Assembly (NCBI RefSeq): GCF_019443285.1
Contig: NZ_CP080327.1
Coordinates: 992,001-1,056,000, forward strand
Source of the DNA: Aquisediminimonas profunda
GTDB lineage: Bacteria > Pseudomonadota > Alphaproteobacteria > Sphingomonadales > Sphingomonadaceae
Reading direction: 5' to 3'
DNA length: 64,000 nt
Positions 44,452 to 53,068 of the stretch are shown piece by piece. Position numbers and translations under genes: made by a program. Below the pieces are notes generated by a model. The model worked only from the letters and a program-made list of their open reading frames with translations. It was not told the origin of the DNA and ran no database searches. How positions within the stretch are numbered: the stretch's first letter is position 1; each line of letters opens with the position of its first letter.

Positions 44452-44790
44452 CTAGAGTGCAACGCTGTCGGTCTCGCCCGTGCGGATGCGCACAGCCTGA
44501 CCAAGGTCGAGGACGAAGATCTTGCCGTCGCCAATGGCGCCGGTGTTTGCGCTCTGCTGGATTGCCTCGACGACGCGCTCTGCGATGTCTGAGGCGCAGG
44601 CGACCTCGATCTTTATTTTTGGCACCATATTGGTGCTGTATTCCGCGCCGCGATAGATTTCGGTCTGGCCCTTTTGCCGACCGAAGCCCTTCACTTCGGA
44701 GACGGTCATGCCTGAAACGCCGAGTTCGCTCAGAGCGTCCCGGACGTCATCGAGCTTGAACGGCTTGATGATGGCAATGATGAATTTCAA
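44452..44790 (-). CDS. glnK: Nitrogen regulatory protein P-II
   Basis: A 112-residue PII protein that senses 2-oxoglutarate and ATP/ADP and is uridylylated at Tyr51, present here in TEIYRGAEY. The start is an unusual TTG at 44790, preceded by AGGGGG, giving MKFIIAIIKPFKLDD as in the family; a longer frame to 44898 is not conserved. It is the first gene of glnK-amt. By PII convention the amt-linked copy is called glnK. Confidence 0.93.
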   Translation of the reverse strand: MKFIIAIIKPFKLDDVRDALSELGVSGMTVSEVKGFGRQKGQTEIYRGAEYSTNMVPKIKIEVACASDIAERVVEAIQQSANTGAIGDGKIFVLDLGQAVRIRTGETDSVAL

Positions 44791-44826
44791 AGCTAACCCC
44801 CTTTTCTTGGTGTCCAGAGGGCGCTG

Positions 44827-44842
44827 TGCAATTGCCGTGCCA
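44827..44842 (-). promoter_or_regulatory. Sigma-54 (RpoN) promoter of glnK-amt
   Basis: On the reverse strand TGGCAC-GGCAA-TTGCA matches the sigma-54 consensus TGGCAC-N5-TTGCA exactly, 37 bases before the glnK start. This implies NtrC-type activation under nitrogen limitation. Confidence 0.87.
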
Positions 44843-45055
44843 GTTTGCTGCACCGCAAAAAAGCTTAAGAAAGTGCAAAGATTGCGCAATTTTCGCAATG
44901 ATGCGCGCTCGAATCTCGGGCAGTTGTTCCGATTTGCCTAATAATTAGGCAGCAGAATCGGCGAACAGGCTATTCGCAGGCTTGCAGCGGTCATGCGGAG
45001 TCGGCAAGGGTCTTGCATCAAAACTGATTCATCGGCCTAGCAAGAGGATCCTGCC

Positions 45056-46309
45056 ATGTCTGAAGCCTATATCATTGACGCTGTTCGCACGCCGCGCGGC
45101 ATCGGAAAGCCCGGCAAAGGCGCGCTTTCGCATCTGCATCCACAACACCTTGCAGCGACGGTCCTGAAAGCGCTGAAAGACCGCAACAACCTGAACACGG
45201 CCGAAGTGGATGACATCATCTGGTCGACCAGCACGCAAAAGGGCAAGCAGGGCGGCGACCTTGGCCGCATGGCGGCACTCGATGCCGGGTATGACATCAA
45301 GGCGTCGGGCATGACGCTCGACCGCTTCTGTGGCGGCGGTATCACGTCGGTCAATCTCGCGGCCGCTCAGGTGATGTCGGGCATGGAAGATCTGGTCATC
45401 GCCGGCGGGACCGAGATGATGTCCTATACCGCCACGATTGCCGCAGAGGAGCGCGAGGCGGGCCTCCGGCCGATGGGCATGGGATCGGGCAATCGCCATT
45501 TGCAGAAGATTCATCCGCAATCGCATCAGGGCGTGTGCGGTGACGCCATTGCCGCCATGGAAGGCATCAGCCGGGAAGCCGTGGACGCCCTTGGTCTTGA
45601 AAGCCAGAGACGTGCAGACATTGCAATCAAGGAAGGCCGCTTCGCGAAGAGCCTGATCACTGTCTACAATGAAGACGGGACGGTTGCCCTTGACCATGAA
45701 GAATTCCCGCGTCCGCAGACGACCGCAGAAGGCCTGGCGTCGCTGAAGGCGTCGTTCAATGAAATTGCGGACATGTCGATCCAGCCGGACGGGCAGACTT
45801 TCCGCCAAGCCATCAACGCCAAATATCCCGATCTCAAGTGGGAAGGCGTGCACCATGCCGGCAATTCATCCGGCGTGGTCGATGGTGCTGCTGCCATTCT
45901 CCTTGCGTCAAAGGACTATGCCGACAAGCATGGCCTGAAGCCTCGCGCACGGATCGTGGCGACCGCCAATATCGGCGACTGCCCGACGCTGATGCTCAAT
46001 GCGCCCGTGCCTGCAGCCAGAAAGGTGCTGGCAAAGGCCGGATTGACCCCCGATGACATCGACCTTTGGGAAATCAACGAAGCCTTTGCGGTCGTCGCTG
46101 AAAAATTCATTCGTGATCTCAAGCTCGACCGGGACAAGGTCAATGTGAATGGCGGGGCATGCGCGCTTGGCCATCCGATCGGGGCGACGGGCTCGATCCT
46201 GATTGGAACGCTGCTCGATGAACTCGAACGCCGCGATCTCAAACGCGGCCTCGTGACCATGTGCGCTGCGGGCGGCATGGCTCCGGCAATCATCATCGAA
46301 CGCGTCTGA
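45056..46309 (+). CDS. Acetyl-CoA acyltransferase (thiolase)
   Basis: A 417-residue thiolase with the acyl-binding Cys92 (LDRFCGGG), His373 in GGACALGHPIGATG and the second Cys403 in VTMCAAGGMA. The middle carries NEAFAVVAEKF. Similar proteins serve beta-oxidation (FadA type); the neighbouring acyl-CoA dehydrogenase gene supports fatty-acid or acyl-CoA breakdown. The last residues overlap no other gene, and the next gene begins eight bases later. Confidence 0.9.
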   Translation: MSEAYIIDAVRTPRGIGKPGKGALSHLHPQHLAATVLKALKDRNNLNTAEVDDIIWSTSTQKGKQGGDLGRMAALDAGYDIKASGMTLDRFCGGGITSVNLAAAQVMSGMEDLVIAGGTEMMSYTATIAAEEREAGLRPMGMGSGNRHLQKIHPQSHQGVCGDAIAAMEGISREAVDALGLESQRRADIAIKEGRFAKSLITVYNEDGTVALDHEEFPRPQTTAEGLASLKASFNEIADMSIQPDGQTFRQAINAKYPDLKWEGVHHAGNSSGVVDGAAAILLASKDYADKHGLKPRARIVATANIGDCPTLMLNAPVPAARKVLAKAGLTPDDIDLWEINEAFAVVAEKFIRDLKLDRDKVNVNGGACALGHPIGATGSILIGTLLDELERRDLKRGLVTMCAAGGMAPAIIIERV

Positions 46310-46317
46310 GCCCGCCC

Positions 46318-47496
46318 ATGTCGGGCGCCGGTCCAGAACGCACAGCGGCCATTGCCGGGCGCGTCGAACGCTTCGTGCGTGACGTAGTCGTGCCTTACGA
46401 ACGTGACCCGCGACGGGATCACCATGGCGCACCGACCGACGCGCTGGTTGCCGAGCTCAAGGAAAAGGCACGCGCCGCCGGGGTGCTGACGCCGCACATC
46501 TTGCCAGACGGGACGCACCTGACGCAGCGTGAAACGGCGGTTGTCCTGATCAAGTCGGGACTTTCCCCACTAGGACCACTGGCCTGCAACACAATGGCAC
46601 CCGACGAGGGCAACATGTACCTGCTGGGAAAGGTCGGGAGCCCGGAGATCAAGGACCGGTTCCTGAAGCCTCTTGTCGAGGGTCGCGCGCGGTCAGCATT
46701 TTTCATGACCGAACCCTGGCAGGAGGGCGGAGCGGGCTCTGATCCGTCAATGATGCAGACGACATGCCGTCTCGATGGCAATCACTGGGTGATCAGCGGT
46801 CGCAAGGCCTTCATCACCGGCTGCGAAGGCGCTAGCGTCGGCATCGTCATGGCCAAGGCCGAACAGGGCGCCTGCATGTTTCTGGTGGACCTGCCCGACC
46901 CGGCAATCCGGATAGACCATATTCCCAATACCATCGACAGCTCCATGCCCGGTGGGCATGCGACGGTTACGATCGACAAGTTGAGAGTGCCAGCAAGCCA
47001 GATGCTCGGCAACGCGGGAGAAGGCTTCACTTATGCCCAGGTCCGCCTGAGCCCGGCCAGACTATCGCACTGCATGCGCTGGCTGGGCAGCTGTATCCGG
47101 GCGCATGAGATCGCCAGCGACTATGCCAATCGTCGATCGGCCTTCGGCAAGACCCTGATCGAGCATCAGGGAGTTGGCTTCATGCTGGCTGAAAACATGA
47201 TCGACCTGAAGCAAGCCGAACTCATGATCGATTGGTGTGCAACTGTGCTGGACTCCGGCTCGCTTGGCACTGTGGAAAGTTCGATGGCGAAGGTTTCGGT
47301 CTCCGAGGCGTTGATGCGCATTGCGGACCGATGCGTGCAGGTGATGGGCGGAACAGGGGTCACCGATGCGACAATCGTGGAGCAGGTCTTCCGCGAAGTC
47401 CGTGCTTTCCGCATCTATGATGGTCCGACCGAAGTGCACAAGTTTTCGCTGGCCAAGAAGATTCGGCGAGACTGGAGAGCTGCGAACGGAGTGTGA
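46318..47496 (+). CDS. Acyl-CoA dehydrogenase family protein
   Basis: A 392-residue flavoprotein with the FAD-binding FFMTEPWQEGGAGSDPS block (about residues 122-138), the middle beta domain (WVISGRKAFITG) and the C-terminal helical domain (QVMGGTGVTDATIVEQVFREVRAFRIYDGPTEVH, quoted by its key part GGTGVTD). It oxidises an acyl-CoA thioester. It starts eight bases after the thiolase gene and is probably co-transcribed. Confidence 0.9.
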   Translation: MSGAGPERTAAIAGRVERFVRDVVVPYERDPRRDHHGAPTDALVAELKEKARAAGVLTPHILPDGTHLTQRETAVVLIKSGLSPLGPLACNTMAPDEGNMYLLGKVGSPEIKDRFLKPLVEGRARSAFFMTEPWQEGGAGSDPSMMQTTCRLDGNHWVISGRKAFITGCEGASVGIVMAKAEQGACMFLVDLPDPAIRIDHIPNTIDSSMPGGHATVTIDKLRVPASQMLGNAGEGFTYAQVRLSPARLSHCMRWLGSCIRAHEIASDYANRRSAFGKTLIEHQGVGFMLAENMIDLKQAELMIDWCATVLDSGSLGTVESSMAKVSVSEALMRIADRCVQVMGGTGVTDATIVEQVFREVRAFRIYDGPTEVHKFSLAKKIRRDWRAANGV

Positions 47497-47569
47497 AGAT
47501 GCTGTCACACTGTTGGGCTAAAGACGACACATTACGTTTTTCGAGCACCCTTGTTGCGAGTGGCGGCAA

Positions 47570-48493
47570 GTGACGCTGCCGTGGTCCCAGCGCATTGCCG
47601 GCATTGAATTGGGCGGGACCAAAGCCATTGCCGCCCTCGCCCGGCAGGGCCAAATCCTTGAACAAATAGCTTTGCCGACTACATCGCCGGATGAAACCAT
47701 TGGCAGCTTGCTGGACATTTTGTCACGCTGGAACGCGGAGTCCGAGCTCGTCGCTATCGGAGTTGCCACGTTCGGGCCGGTGCGGCTCGACCCCGATGCG
47801 CATGATTTTGGCAGGATTCTCGACACGCCCAAGATCGGCTGGCGCGGCACAGACATTCTCGGGCGCGTCAAATCAAGGTTTTCGTGCCCTGTCGGTCTCG
47901 ATACCGATGTGAACGCGGCAGGCCTGGCCGAAGCTATGCTCGGCGCCGGTCGCAACTGCCGGACAATCATTTACGTCACGCTCGGGACCGGCGTCGGCGG
48001 AGGCATTATTGTGGATGGCTCTCCTGTGCGGGGCAAGCTTCATCCGGAAATCGGGCATCTGCGACTTCGCCGCGCTTCCGGCGACGCTTTCGCCGGAATT
48101 TGTCCCTTTCACGGCGACTGCATCGAAGGATTGATCAGCGGCCCGGCGCTTGCCAAGCGCTTTGGCTCAGAACCGGCGACAGTCCCGCCTGATCACAAGT
48201 CCTGGAATTTTGTCGTTTCTGACCTGGCAGAATTGCTGGCGACCTTGCTGCTGACGGTGTCGCCGCATCGCATTTTGATTGGTGGTGGTGTTGGAACAGG
48301 CCAACCGCATTTGCTCCCCAAAGTCGTTGATCGCACAGCGGAACTGATTTCGCCCTACCTTCCTGATCTTGATACAGATTGCCTCGCCGCGATGATTACC
48401 CTGCCCAAGCTCGGCAGTCAGGCTGGCCCAGTCGGTGCGCTGCTTCTCGCTGGCGTGACGCTTTCGGTGAAGGGGGAGCGTTGGCAGATTTGA
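47570..48493 (+). CDS. ROK-family sugar kinase (fructokinase-like)
   Basis: A 307-residue protein with the ATP-binding IAGIELGGTKA at the N-terminus, the TLGTGVGGGII phosphate loop, the EIGHL motif (HPEIGHLRL) and a zinc-type CPFHGDCIEGLISGPA segment characteristic of the ROK fructokinases. GTG start. Sugar specificity is not certain. It stands alone behind the acyl-CoA dehydrogenase gene. Confidence 0.85.
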   Translation: MTLPWSQRIAGIELGGTKAIAALARQGQILEQIALPTTSPDETIGSLLDILSRWNAESELVAIGVATFGPVRLDPDAHDFGRILDTPKIGWRGTDILGRVKSRFSCPVGLDTDVNAAGLAEAMLGAGRNCRTIIYVTLGTGVGGGIIVDGSPVRGKLHPEIGHLRLRRASGDAFAGICPFHGDCIEGLISGPALAKRFGSEPATVPPDHKSWNFVVSDLAELLATLLLTVSPHRILIGGGVGTGQPHLLPKVVDRTAELISPYLPDLDTDCLAAMITLPKLGSQAGPVGALLLAGVTLSVKGERWQI

Positions 48494-48672
48494 TTTTGGG
48501 TCATGGTTGATTGTGCCCGCCAAGACGTGACGTGCTTCGATGTGCAACATCAGACTTTCGTGCAGCAAAGACAATCCAGGCCATTGTTGGCCCGCAATGG
48601 CATAAGATCAGGCGCATTCAACGCTATCGCCCTTGTTGGTGCTAGTTAAGTGTCTCCGCAGGCTCCTGACCG

Positions 48673-49305
48673 CTAACGAGCGACCTCGATCATCACTTCA
48701 TTGCGGCGCAGAAAGGGCAGCGTCCAGGGTGGATTGTAGAAGGCGTAGGTGGGTGCAGACACCGCGGAAAGCTTCCTGGCGCTGACAAATTCTGTCAGTA
48801 GATCCGTTTGGCGCTTTAGGCTCCCTTCGCCCGCCAACCCTGAAAAACGGATTACCGCAAAGCGTTTGCTGGCGATCTCCTTCAACTGAACGGCAGGGTT
48901 CTTGGGCTTGGGCAAGGTTGCCATGGTAAAGCTGGCGGGCATGATGAACCGCACCTGCCAGGAATCGCCGCCCCCCTGCTGAGTTACAGGTGCCGTCATT
49001 GCGATCTTCTCGTTGGCTTGCTGGGTGACTGGGGCAGTCATCGCCACTTTCTTTGAGGAGAGGTTATTGCCGAATATGTACTCTGCGATGATGCGGAAGC
49101 CGTCACCGATGGCCTTGTCCCGTGTTCCCGTGACATCCACCTGGGCGACGATCATCGCCGGATAGTCGCGTATCTCAATGCTTTGATCGCTTTCGACGAC
49201 GGCGTATTTTGGCTGTTCAACTCTGCTCACAACCAGACCCCATAATACAGAAGCCAGGACTACAACCGCTACAAGAGCAATCCACCACATCTTCTTGGCT
49301 CTCAT
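48673..49305 (-). CDS. SOUL family heme-binding-like protein
   Basis: A 210-residue protein with an N-terminal membrane anchor (WWIALVAVVVLASVLWGLVV) and a SOUL domain (PKYAVVESDQSIEIRDYPAM, then IFGNNLSSKKVAMTAPVTQQ and its partial repeat KIAMTAPVTQQ). SOUL proteins bind heme or tetrapyrroles in eukaryotes; the bacterial role is unclear, although tetrapyrrole binding would suit a phototroph. It ends PFLRRNEVMIEVAR, typical of the family. Confidence 0.87.
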   Translation of the reverse strand: MRAKKMWWIALVAVVVLASVLWGLVVSRVEQPKYAVVESDQSIEIRDYPAMIVAQVDVTGTRDKAIGDGFRIIAEYIFGNNLSSKKVAMTAPVTQQANEKIAMTAPVTQQGGGDSWQVRFIMPASFTMATLPKPKNPAVQLKEIASKRFAVIRFSGLAGEGSLKRQTDLLTEFVSARKLSAVSAPTYAFYNPPWTLPFLRRNEVMIEVAR

Positions 49306-49674
49306 CTTGTGTGGCCGGCGCCAGGGAGGCTCGAGTGTTCAACATTGTTACCATGGCCAGCGGGCATGAACTATCTCCGGATGAACTATATAGCAACGAT
49401 TGGCGCCAGCTTTGGTTCCGTAAACATCCGCCCCAGCGTAAACGCTGGGCATGAACCGCCTCGGTTCAAACCGGTCATTCAGCCTGACCACAATTACGGC
49501 ATTCTATAAACGAGCACCTCGGCATTGGCGAATGGACAACTGGGCTCACGGGAGCGTTCGTCGTCTCCCAAACGAACGCGGCCGCCTCCCGCGTGAATTT
49601 TAACATTCGTGATATGGTCGATAGCGTGCACTCAATGCTATTCGGCATCGTGTGTTGTTCAGGCGAGAGATGAT
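49306..49674. other. 369-base intergenic region with several hairpins
   Basis: No gene is supported here. Inverted repeats are CCCAGCGT/ACGCTGGG (49432-49449), GAACCG/CGGTTC (49453-49467) and GCGTTCGT/ACGAACGC (49554-49579). The region must contain the promoters of the SOUL gene (reverse) and the DUF885-like gene (forward). Confidence 0.55.
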
Positions 49675-51363
49675 ATGATTCGGGAAGTTGGAATGATCGC
49701 CGGTGCAGCGTTGCTGGCCCTTGTTACTCCTGCGAATGCCGCTGTGGCGCGCCCTTCACTCTCTGCGATGAAGCACAGCAATCCGGAGCTGGCTAAATTA
49801 TTCATGGAATGGCGGGCCTTCGTGAAGCCGACGATTAACGCAGGCGTGCCTGATTATAGCAAGGCGGCAATGGCGCGCGTGGCAGCTTCACTTCCGCAAT
49901 GGCAGGCACGGCTGGCGTCGATCGACCGCAGCGGATGGTCTGTGCAGGAGCTGGGCGATTACCGGATGGTCGAAGCCGAAATGAATGCGCTCGATTTTAA
50001 TTTGCGCGTACTGATGCCTTGGGCACGCGATCCCAGCTTCTACCAGACGATCTTCGGGGAGGAGAGCGATGTTCCGGCCCATGAGGGGCCGTCTGCACAG
50101 CCCAATATCGACTTGTTTGCCTATGACTGGCCACTGTCAAAGGCGGATGATGCGAAGCTTGCACTGCTGCTCGGGGCGGTCCCGAAAATGCTGGCCGACG
50201 CGAAGGTGAACCTGGCCGAGGGGACGGCGCATGATTTGTGGGCCTATGGCGATCGTGCGTTCGTTGAGCAGAGCGGTGTCCTGGCTGCGCTGGAAGCAGG
50301 CACGCTGTCGATGCGAACGCTGGAGGGGCACAAGAGGGCAACCATCGCCGGCGCCAGCCCGAAGCTGATCGCGGCGATCCGGGATGCGCGAACGGCCAGT
50401 GACGACTTCGCACGCTGGGTCGCCGCAGAGGCTCCGAAACGATCCGGCCCTTCGGGCATCGGCAAGGAAAATTACAACTGGTATATGAAGCATGTGACGC
50501 TCAACCCATACGACTGGGACGAGCAAGTCTTGCTGTTGCAGCGGGAGCTGAACCGGGCGCTATCGTCGCTAAGGCTGGAGGAAACCCGCAACAGGGCCCT
50601 GCCACCGATCACCGAGATCAGCGATCCCGTCGCCTATCGCGCAATGGCCGAGGCGAAGACGGCGAAGTTCAATGACTTCATGGTCGCATCCGGACTGATG
50701 CCCGACAAGCCTTATTTCCGGGCAGCGATGATGGCGCAGACGAGCGAGTATGTGCCACCGGCTGACCGCAATTTCTTTTCGAACGGCACCGCGCTGGAAC
50801 CTTTGCCGCTGCTGTCGCATGCGAGCCATTGGATTGAACTGGCGCGGATCAAGCATGAGCCGCATGCCAGCCCTATCCGTGATGTAGCACCTCTGTTCAA
50901 CATCTTCGCGGATCGATCGGAGGGGTTTGCGACTGCAATCGAAGAGATCGTGATGCAGACCGGCCTTTATGACGACATTCCCCATGGGCGCGAGATTGTG
51001 TGGATCATGCTGGCGAACCGCGCGGCACGGGGGCTGGCGTCGCTGCATGTGCAGGCGAACGAGATGACGCTGGCACAGGCCGGGCAGTTCCATGCCGATT
51101 GGACGCCGCGCCGCTGGTCGGACCCCCAGAGCAATCTCGTCGGGTTCGAGCAGCTGCTCTACCTGCGCCAGCCTGGCTATGGGCCGAGCTACATCATCGG
51201 CAAGTTGCAGCTCGACGAACTGTTCGCGCGCGCATCGCACGCATCGGACAGCAGCGGGCGGCCGTTCGTCCTGGGCGAGGTTTTTGCGCGGATCATGCGA
51301 TCGGGGATCGTTCCGCCAGTGCTGGTCGCGGCCGAGATGGATGAGGGCGCTGACGACAAATAA
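49675..51363 (+). CDS. Secreted DUF885-like protein
   Basis: A 562-residue protein with a signal peptide (MIREVGMIAGAALLALVTPANA) and a long helical body resembling DUF885 proteins (SNPELAKLFMEWRAF; LRQPGYGPSYIIGKLQLDEL near the end, where DUF885 has its conserved YxxG-xxK segment). The HExxH-like metal motif of many DUF885 proteins is not seen, so it may be a divergent or non-peptidase member. GCGAGAG precedes the ATG at 49675. Confidence 0.6.
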   Translation: MIREVGMIAGAALLALVTPANAAVARPSLSAMKHSNPELAKLFMEWRAFVKPTINAGVPDYSKAAMARVAASLPQWQARLASIDRSGWSVQELGDYRMVEAEMNALDFNLRVLMPWARDPSFYQTIFGEESDVPAHEGPSAQPNIDLFAYDWPLSKADDAKLALLLGAVPKMLADAKVNLAEGTAHDLWAYGDRAFVEQSGVLAALEAGTLSMRTLEGHKRATIAGASPKLIAAIRDARTASDDFARWVAAEAPKRSGPSGIGKENYNWYMKHVTLNPYDWDEQVLLLQRELNRALSSLRLEETRNRALPPITEISDPVAYRAMAEAKTAKFNDFMVASGLMPDKPYFRAAMMAQTSEYVPPADRNFFSNGTALEPLPLLSHASHWIELARIKHEPHASPIRDVAPLFNIFADRSEGFATAIEEIVMQTGLYDDIPHGREIVWIMLANRAARGLASLHVQANEMTLAQAGQFHADWTPRRWSDPQSNLVGFEQLLYLRQPGYGPSYIIGKLQLDELFARASHASDSSGRPFVLGEVFARIMRSGIVPPVLVAAEMDEGADDK

Positions 51364-51673
51364 GGCGCCAGTTAGGCTCCTTCCGTGAACACAGCCGACC
51401 TTAGCGTTGCCACGTGCACTTCCCCAAAGCCGCCATCCATTCAGCTAGCTTATGTGCGTGACTGACGGCTACTTTCGGAATTCTGGTTTGGGGGCGGTAA
51501 TGTCACGAATGGGGCCGAAAGCGGACGTTGGCCCCGTGGACAGGATGTGTCAGAAAACGCGAACAAAGCAGATGTTCGAAGACCGCTTTTCGCTCCCTTC
51601 CAACGGCTATTCGTTCTGAATGGCTCATGAGGCCTTGTCTTGAATGGATCGTTGCCTGTTTCCTCTTTGTGCC
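51364..51673. other. 310-base gap without a gene
   Basis: Between the DUF885-like gene and coxG the sequence has frequent stops in all frames and no recognisable product. The stretch around 51510-51545 (GGGGCC and its inverse GGCCCC 12 bases later) could form a hairpin. It has no clear terminator. Confidence 0.5.
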
Positions 51674-52255
51674 TTATCGAAAAATGAAGTACGCGACACT
51701 CAATCCAGCAATGACCACTATCGCGAGATAGATACGTCGTAGATCATGAGTATCCTTCTCGCTTGGTGCCGTCTCGTCGGCTTCGACCCCTGTCGCCTCC
51801 ATTGGTGCCAGCTTCTGTGTTGATACGGCCGCCGCGAATTTCGAGAAAAAATCATCGGCCATTGATTTGGCAGTCCCTTCAACCAAGCGAGCACCCATCT
51901 GCGCGAGCTTTCCGCCAATTTGGGTATCGGCAACGTAGCTGAGGCGCGTACCGCTTTCTTCAGGCTCAAGGGTCACAAATGCACTGCCTTTCGCATAACC
52001 GGCAACACCACCTTGGCCTTCAAACGCCATTTTGCAGCTGCGCGGTGCATTTATCTCGGTTTGCACCATCTTGCCCGAGAAACGGGCGCTGACAGGTCCG
52101 ATCTTGGTCGCGACAGTGCCTGAAAATTCGGTATCCGATATCTTCTCCAGCTTCTCGCAGCCTTTCAAAGCGCCCTTGAGCAATTCAGTGTCATTTAACG
52201 CCTGCCAGGCACGCTCTTGCGAGCAGGGGAGAAGATAAGTGCCGCGAAGATCCAT
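51674..52255 (-). CDS. coxG: CoxG-like SRPBCC protein with C-terminal membrane anchor
   Basis: A 193-residue protein with an N-terminal CoxG/SRPBCC domain (MDLRGTYLLPCSQERAWQAL, then GCEKLEKISDTEFSGTV and the GSAFVTLEPEESGTRLSY segment) and a C-terminal hydrophobic helix (about 175-191, AIVVIAGLSVAYFIF). In Oligotropha CoxG helps anchor CO dehydrogenase to the membrane. It is last in the coxS-coxL-coxM-coxG order. Confidence 0.85.
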   Translation of the reverse strand: MDLRGTYLLPCSQERAWQALNDTELLKGALKGCEKLEKISDTEFSGTVATKIGPVSARFSGKMVQTEINAPRSCKMAFEGQGGVAGYAKGSAFVTLEPEESGTRLSYVADTQIGGKLAQMGARLVEGTAKSMADDFFSKFAAAVSTQKLAPMEATGVEADETAPSEKDTHDLRRIYLAIVVIAGLSVAYFIFR

Positions 52256-52273
52256 GAGAGACTTGGTCCTTCT

Positions 52274-53068
52274 CTACCGCCCAATGTGTGCAAGCGCGCG
52301 AGCAGTGACAATGCGCGTCAGGTGCATTCTGTATTCGGCCGAGCCGTGCAAATCACTGGTATAGTGGCTATCGTCAAGCGCGATCCCCGACACATTGTCG
52401 CTGCCGCCGCTGTCAACATGTGCCTCTGCTTCAAACCACCGAAATACCCCGGAGCCGCTGCCCGTTATGGCGATCCGGGTCCCTTGTGCGGTGCGTGCGG
52501 CAAAGACGCCGATGAGCGCAAAACGCGAGGCCGGATTCTTGAACTTCTCATAATGTGAGCTGGAAGGAACCGGGAATGATAGCCCAGTGACAATCTCTCC
52601 GGGTTCAAGCGCAGTGGAAAACATGCCTGTGAGAAAATCATTGGCACTCAGACAACGCTTGCTTGTGACGACATCTGCATCTAGCCCCAGGACCGCGCTG
52701 GGATAACAGGCTGCCGGATCATTGTTGGCTACCGACCCGCCTATCGTGCCGCGATGGCGGACCTGAACGTCTCCAATCCCGCCAGCGAGACTGGCCAATG
52801 CAGGAATGGCAGTCTGCACGAGATGGCTCGCGGCAACCGCTGCGTGCGTTTCTGCGCCACCAATGACAAGTCGGCCACCCTCAACCTTGATCCCTTTGAG
52901 TTCCGGCAGGCGCGCCAAATCGACGAGCTGACTCGGTGCTGCCAGACGCGCACGGAGTACCGGCATGAGTGTCTGCCCACCTGAAAGAGGTTGCGCGGTC
53001 TCATCATGCTTCAAAAGCAACAGGGCATCAGAGAGAGAGGTTGGGCAGGAATAGGTAAAATCGTACAT
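52274..53068 (-). CDS. coxM: FAD-binding medium subunit of a CO-dehydrogenase-like molybdenum enzyme
   Basis: A 264-residue FAD-binding subunit: MYDFTYSCPTSLSDALLLL, the FAD motif LSGGQTLMPVLRARLA (about 30-45) and the second motif RHRGTIGGSVANNDPAAC (about 103-120). Its ATG overlaps the coxL stop, so translation is coupled. Together with CoxS and CoxL it carries electrons from the molybdenum site. Confidence 0.9.
   Translation of the reverse strand: MYDFTYSCPTSLSDALLLLKHDETAQPLSGGQTLMPVLRARLAAPSQLVDLARLPELKGIKVEGGRLVIGGAETHAAVAASHLVQTAIPALASLAGGIGDVQVRHRGTIGGSVANNDPAACYPSAVLGLDADVVTSKRCLSANDFLTGMFSTALEPGEIVTGLSFPVPSSSHYEKFKNPASRFALIGVFAARTAQGTRIAITGSGSGVFRWFEAEAHVDSGGSDNVSGIALDDSHYTSDLHGSAEYRMHLTRIVTARALAHIGR

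Noticed and set aside
51364-51673. Gap considered as an insertion-sequence remnant
   Set aside because: No terminal inverted repeats, target duplications or transposase fragments could be seen.
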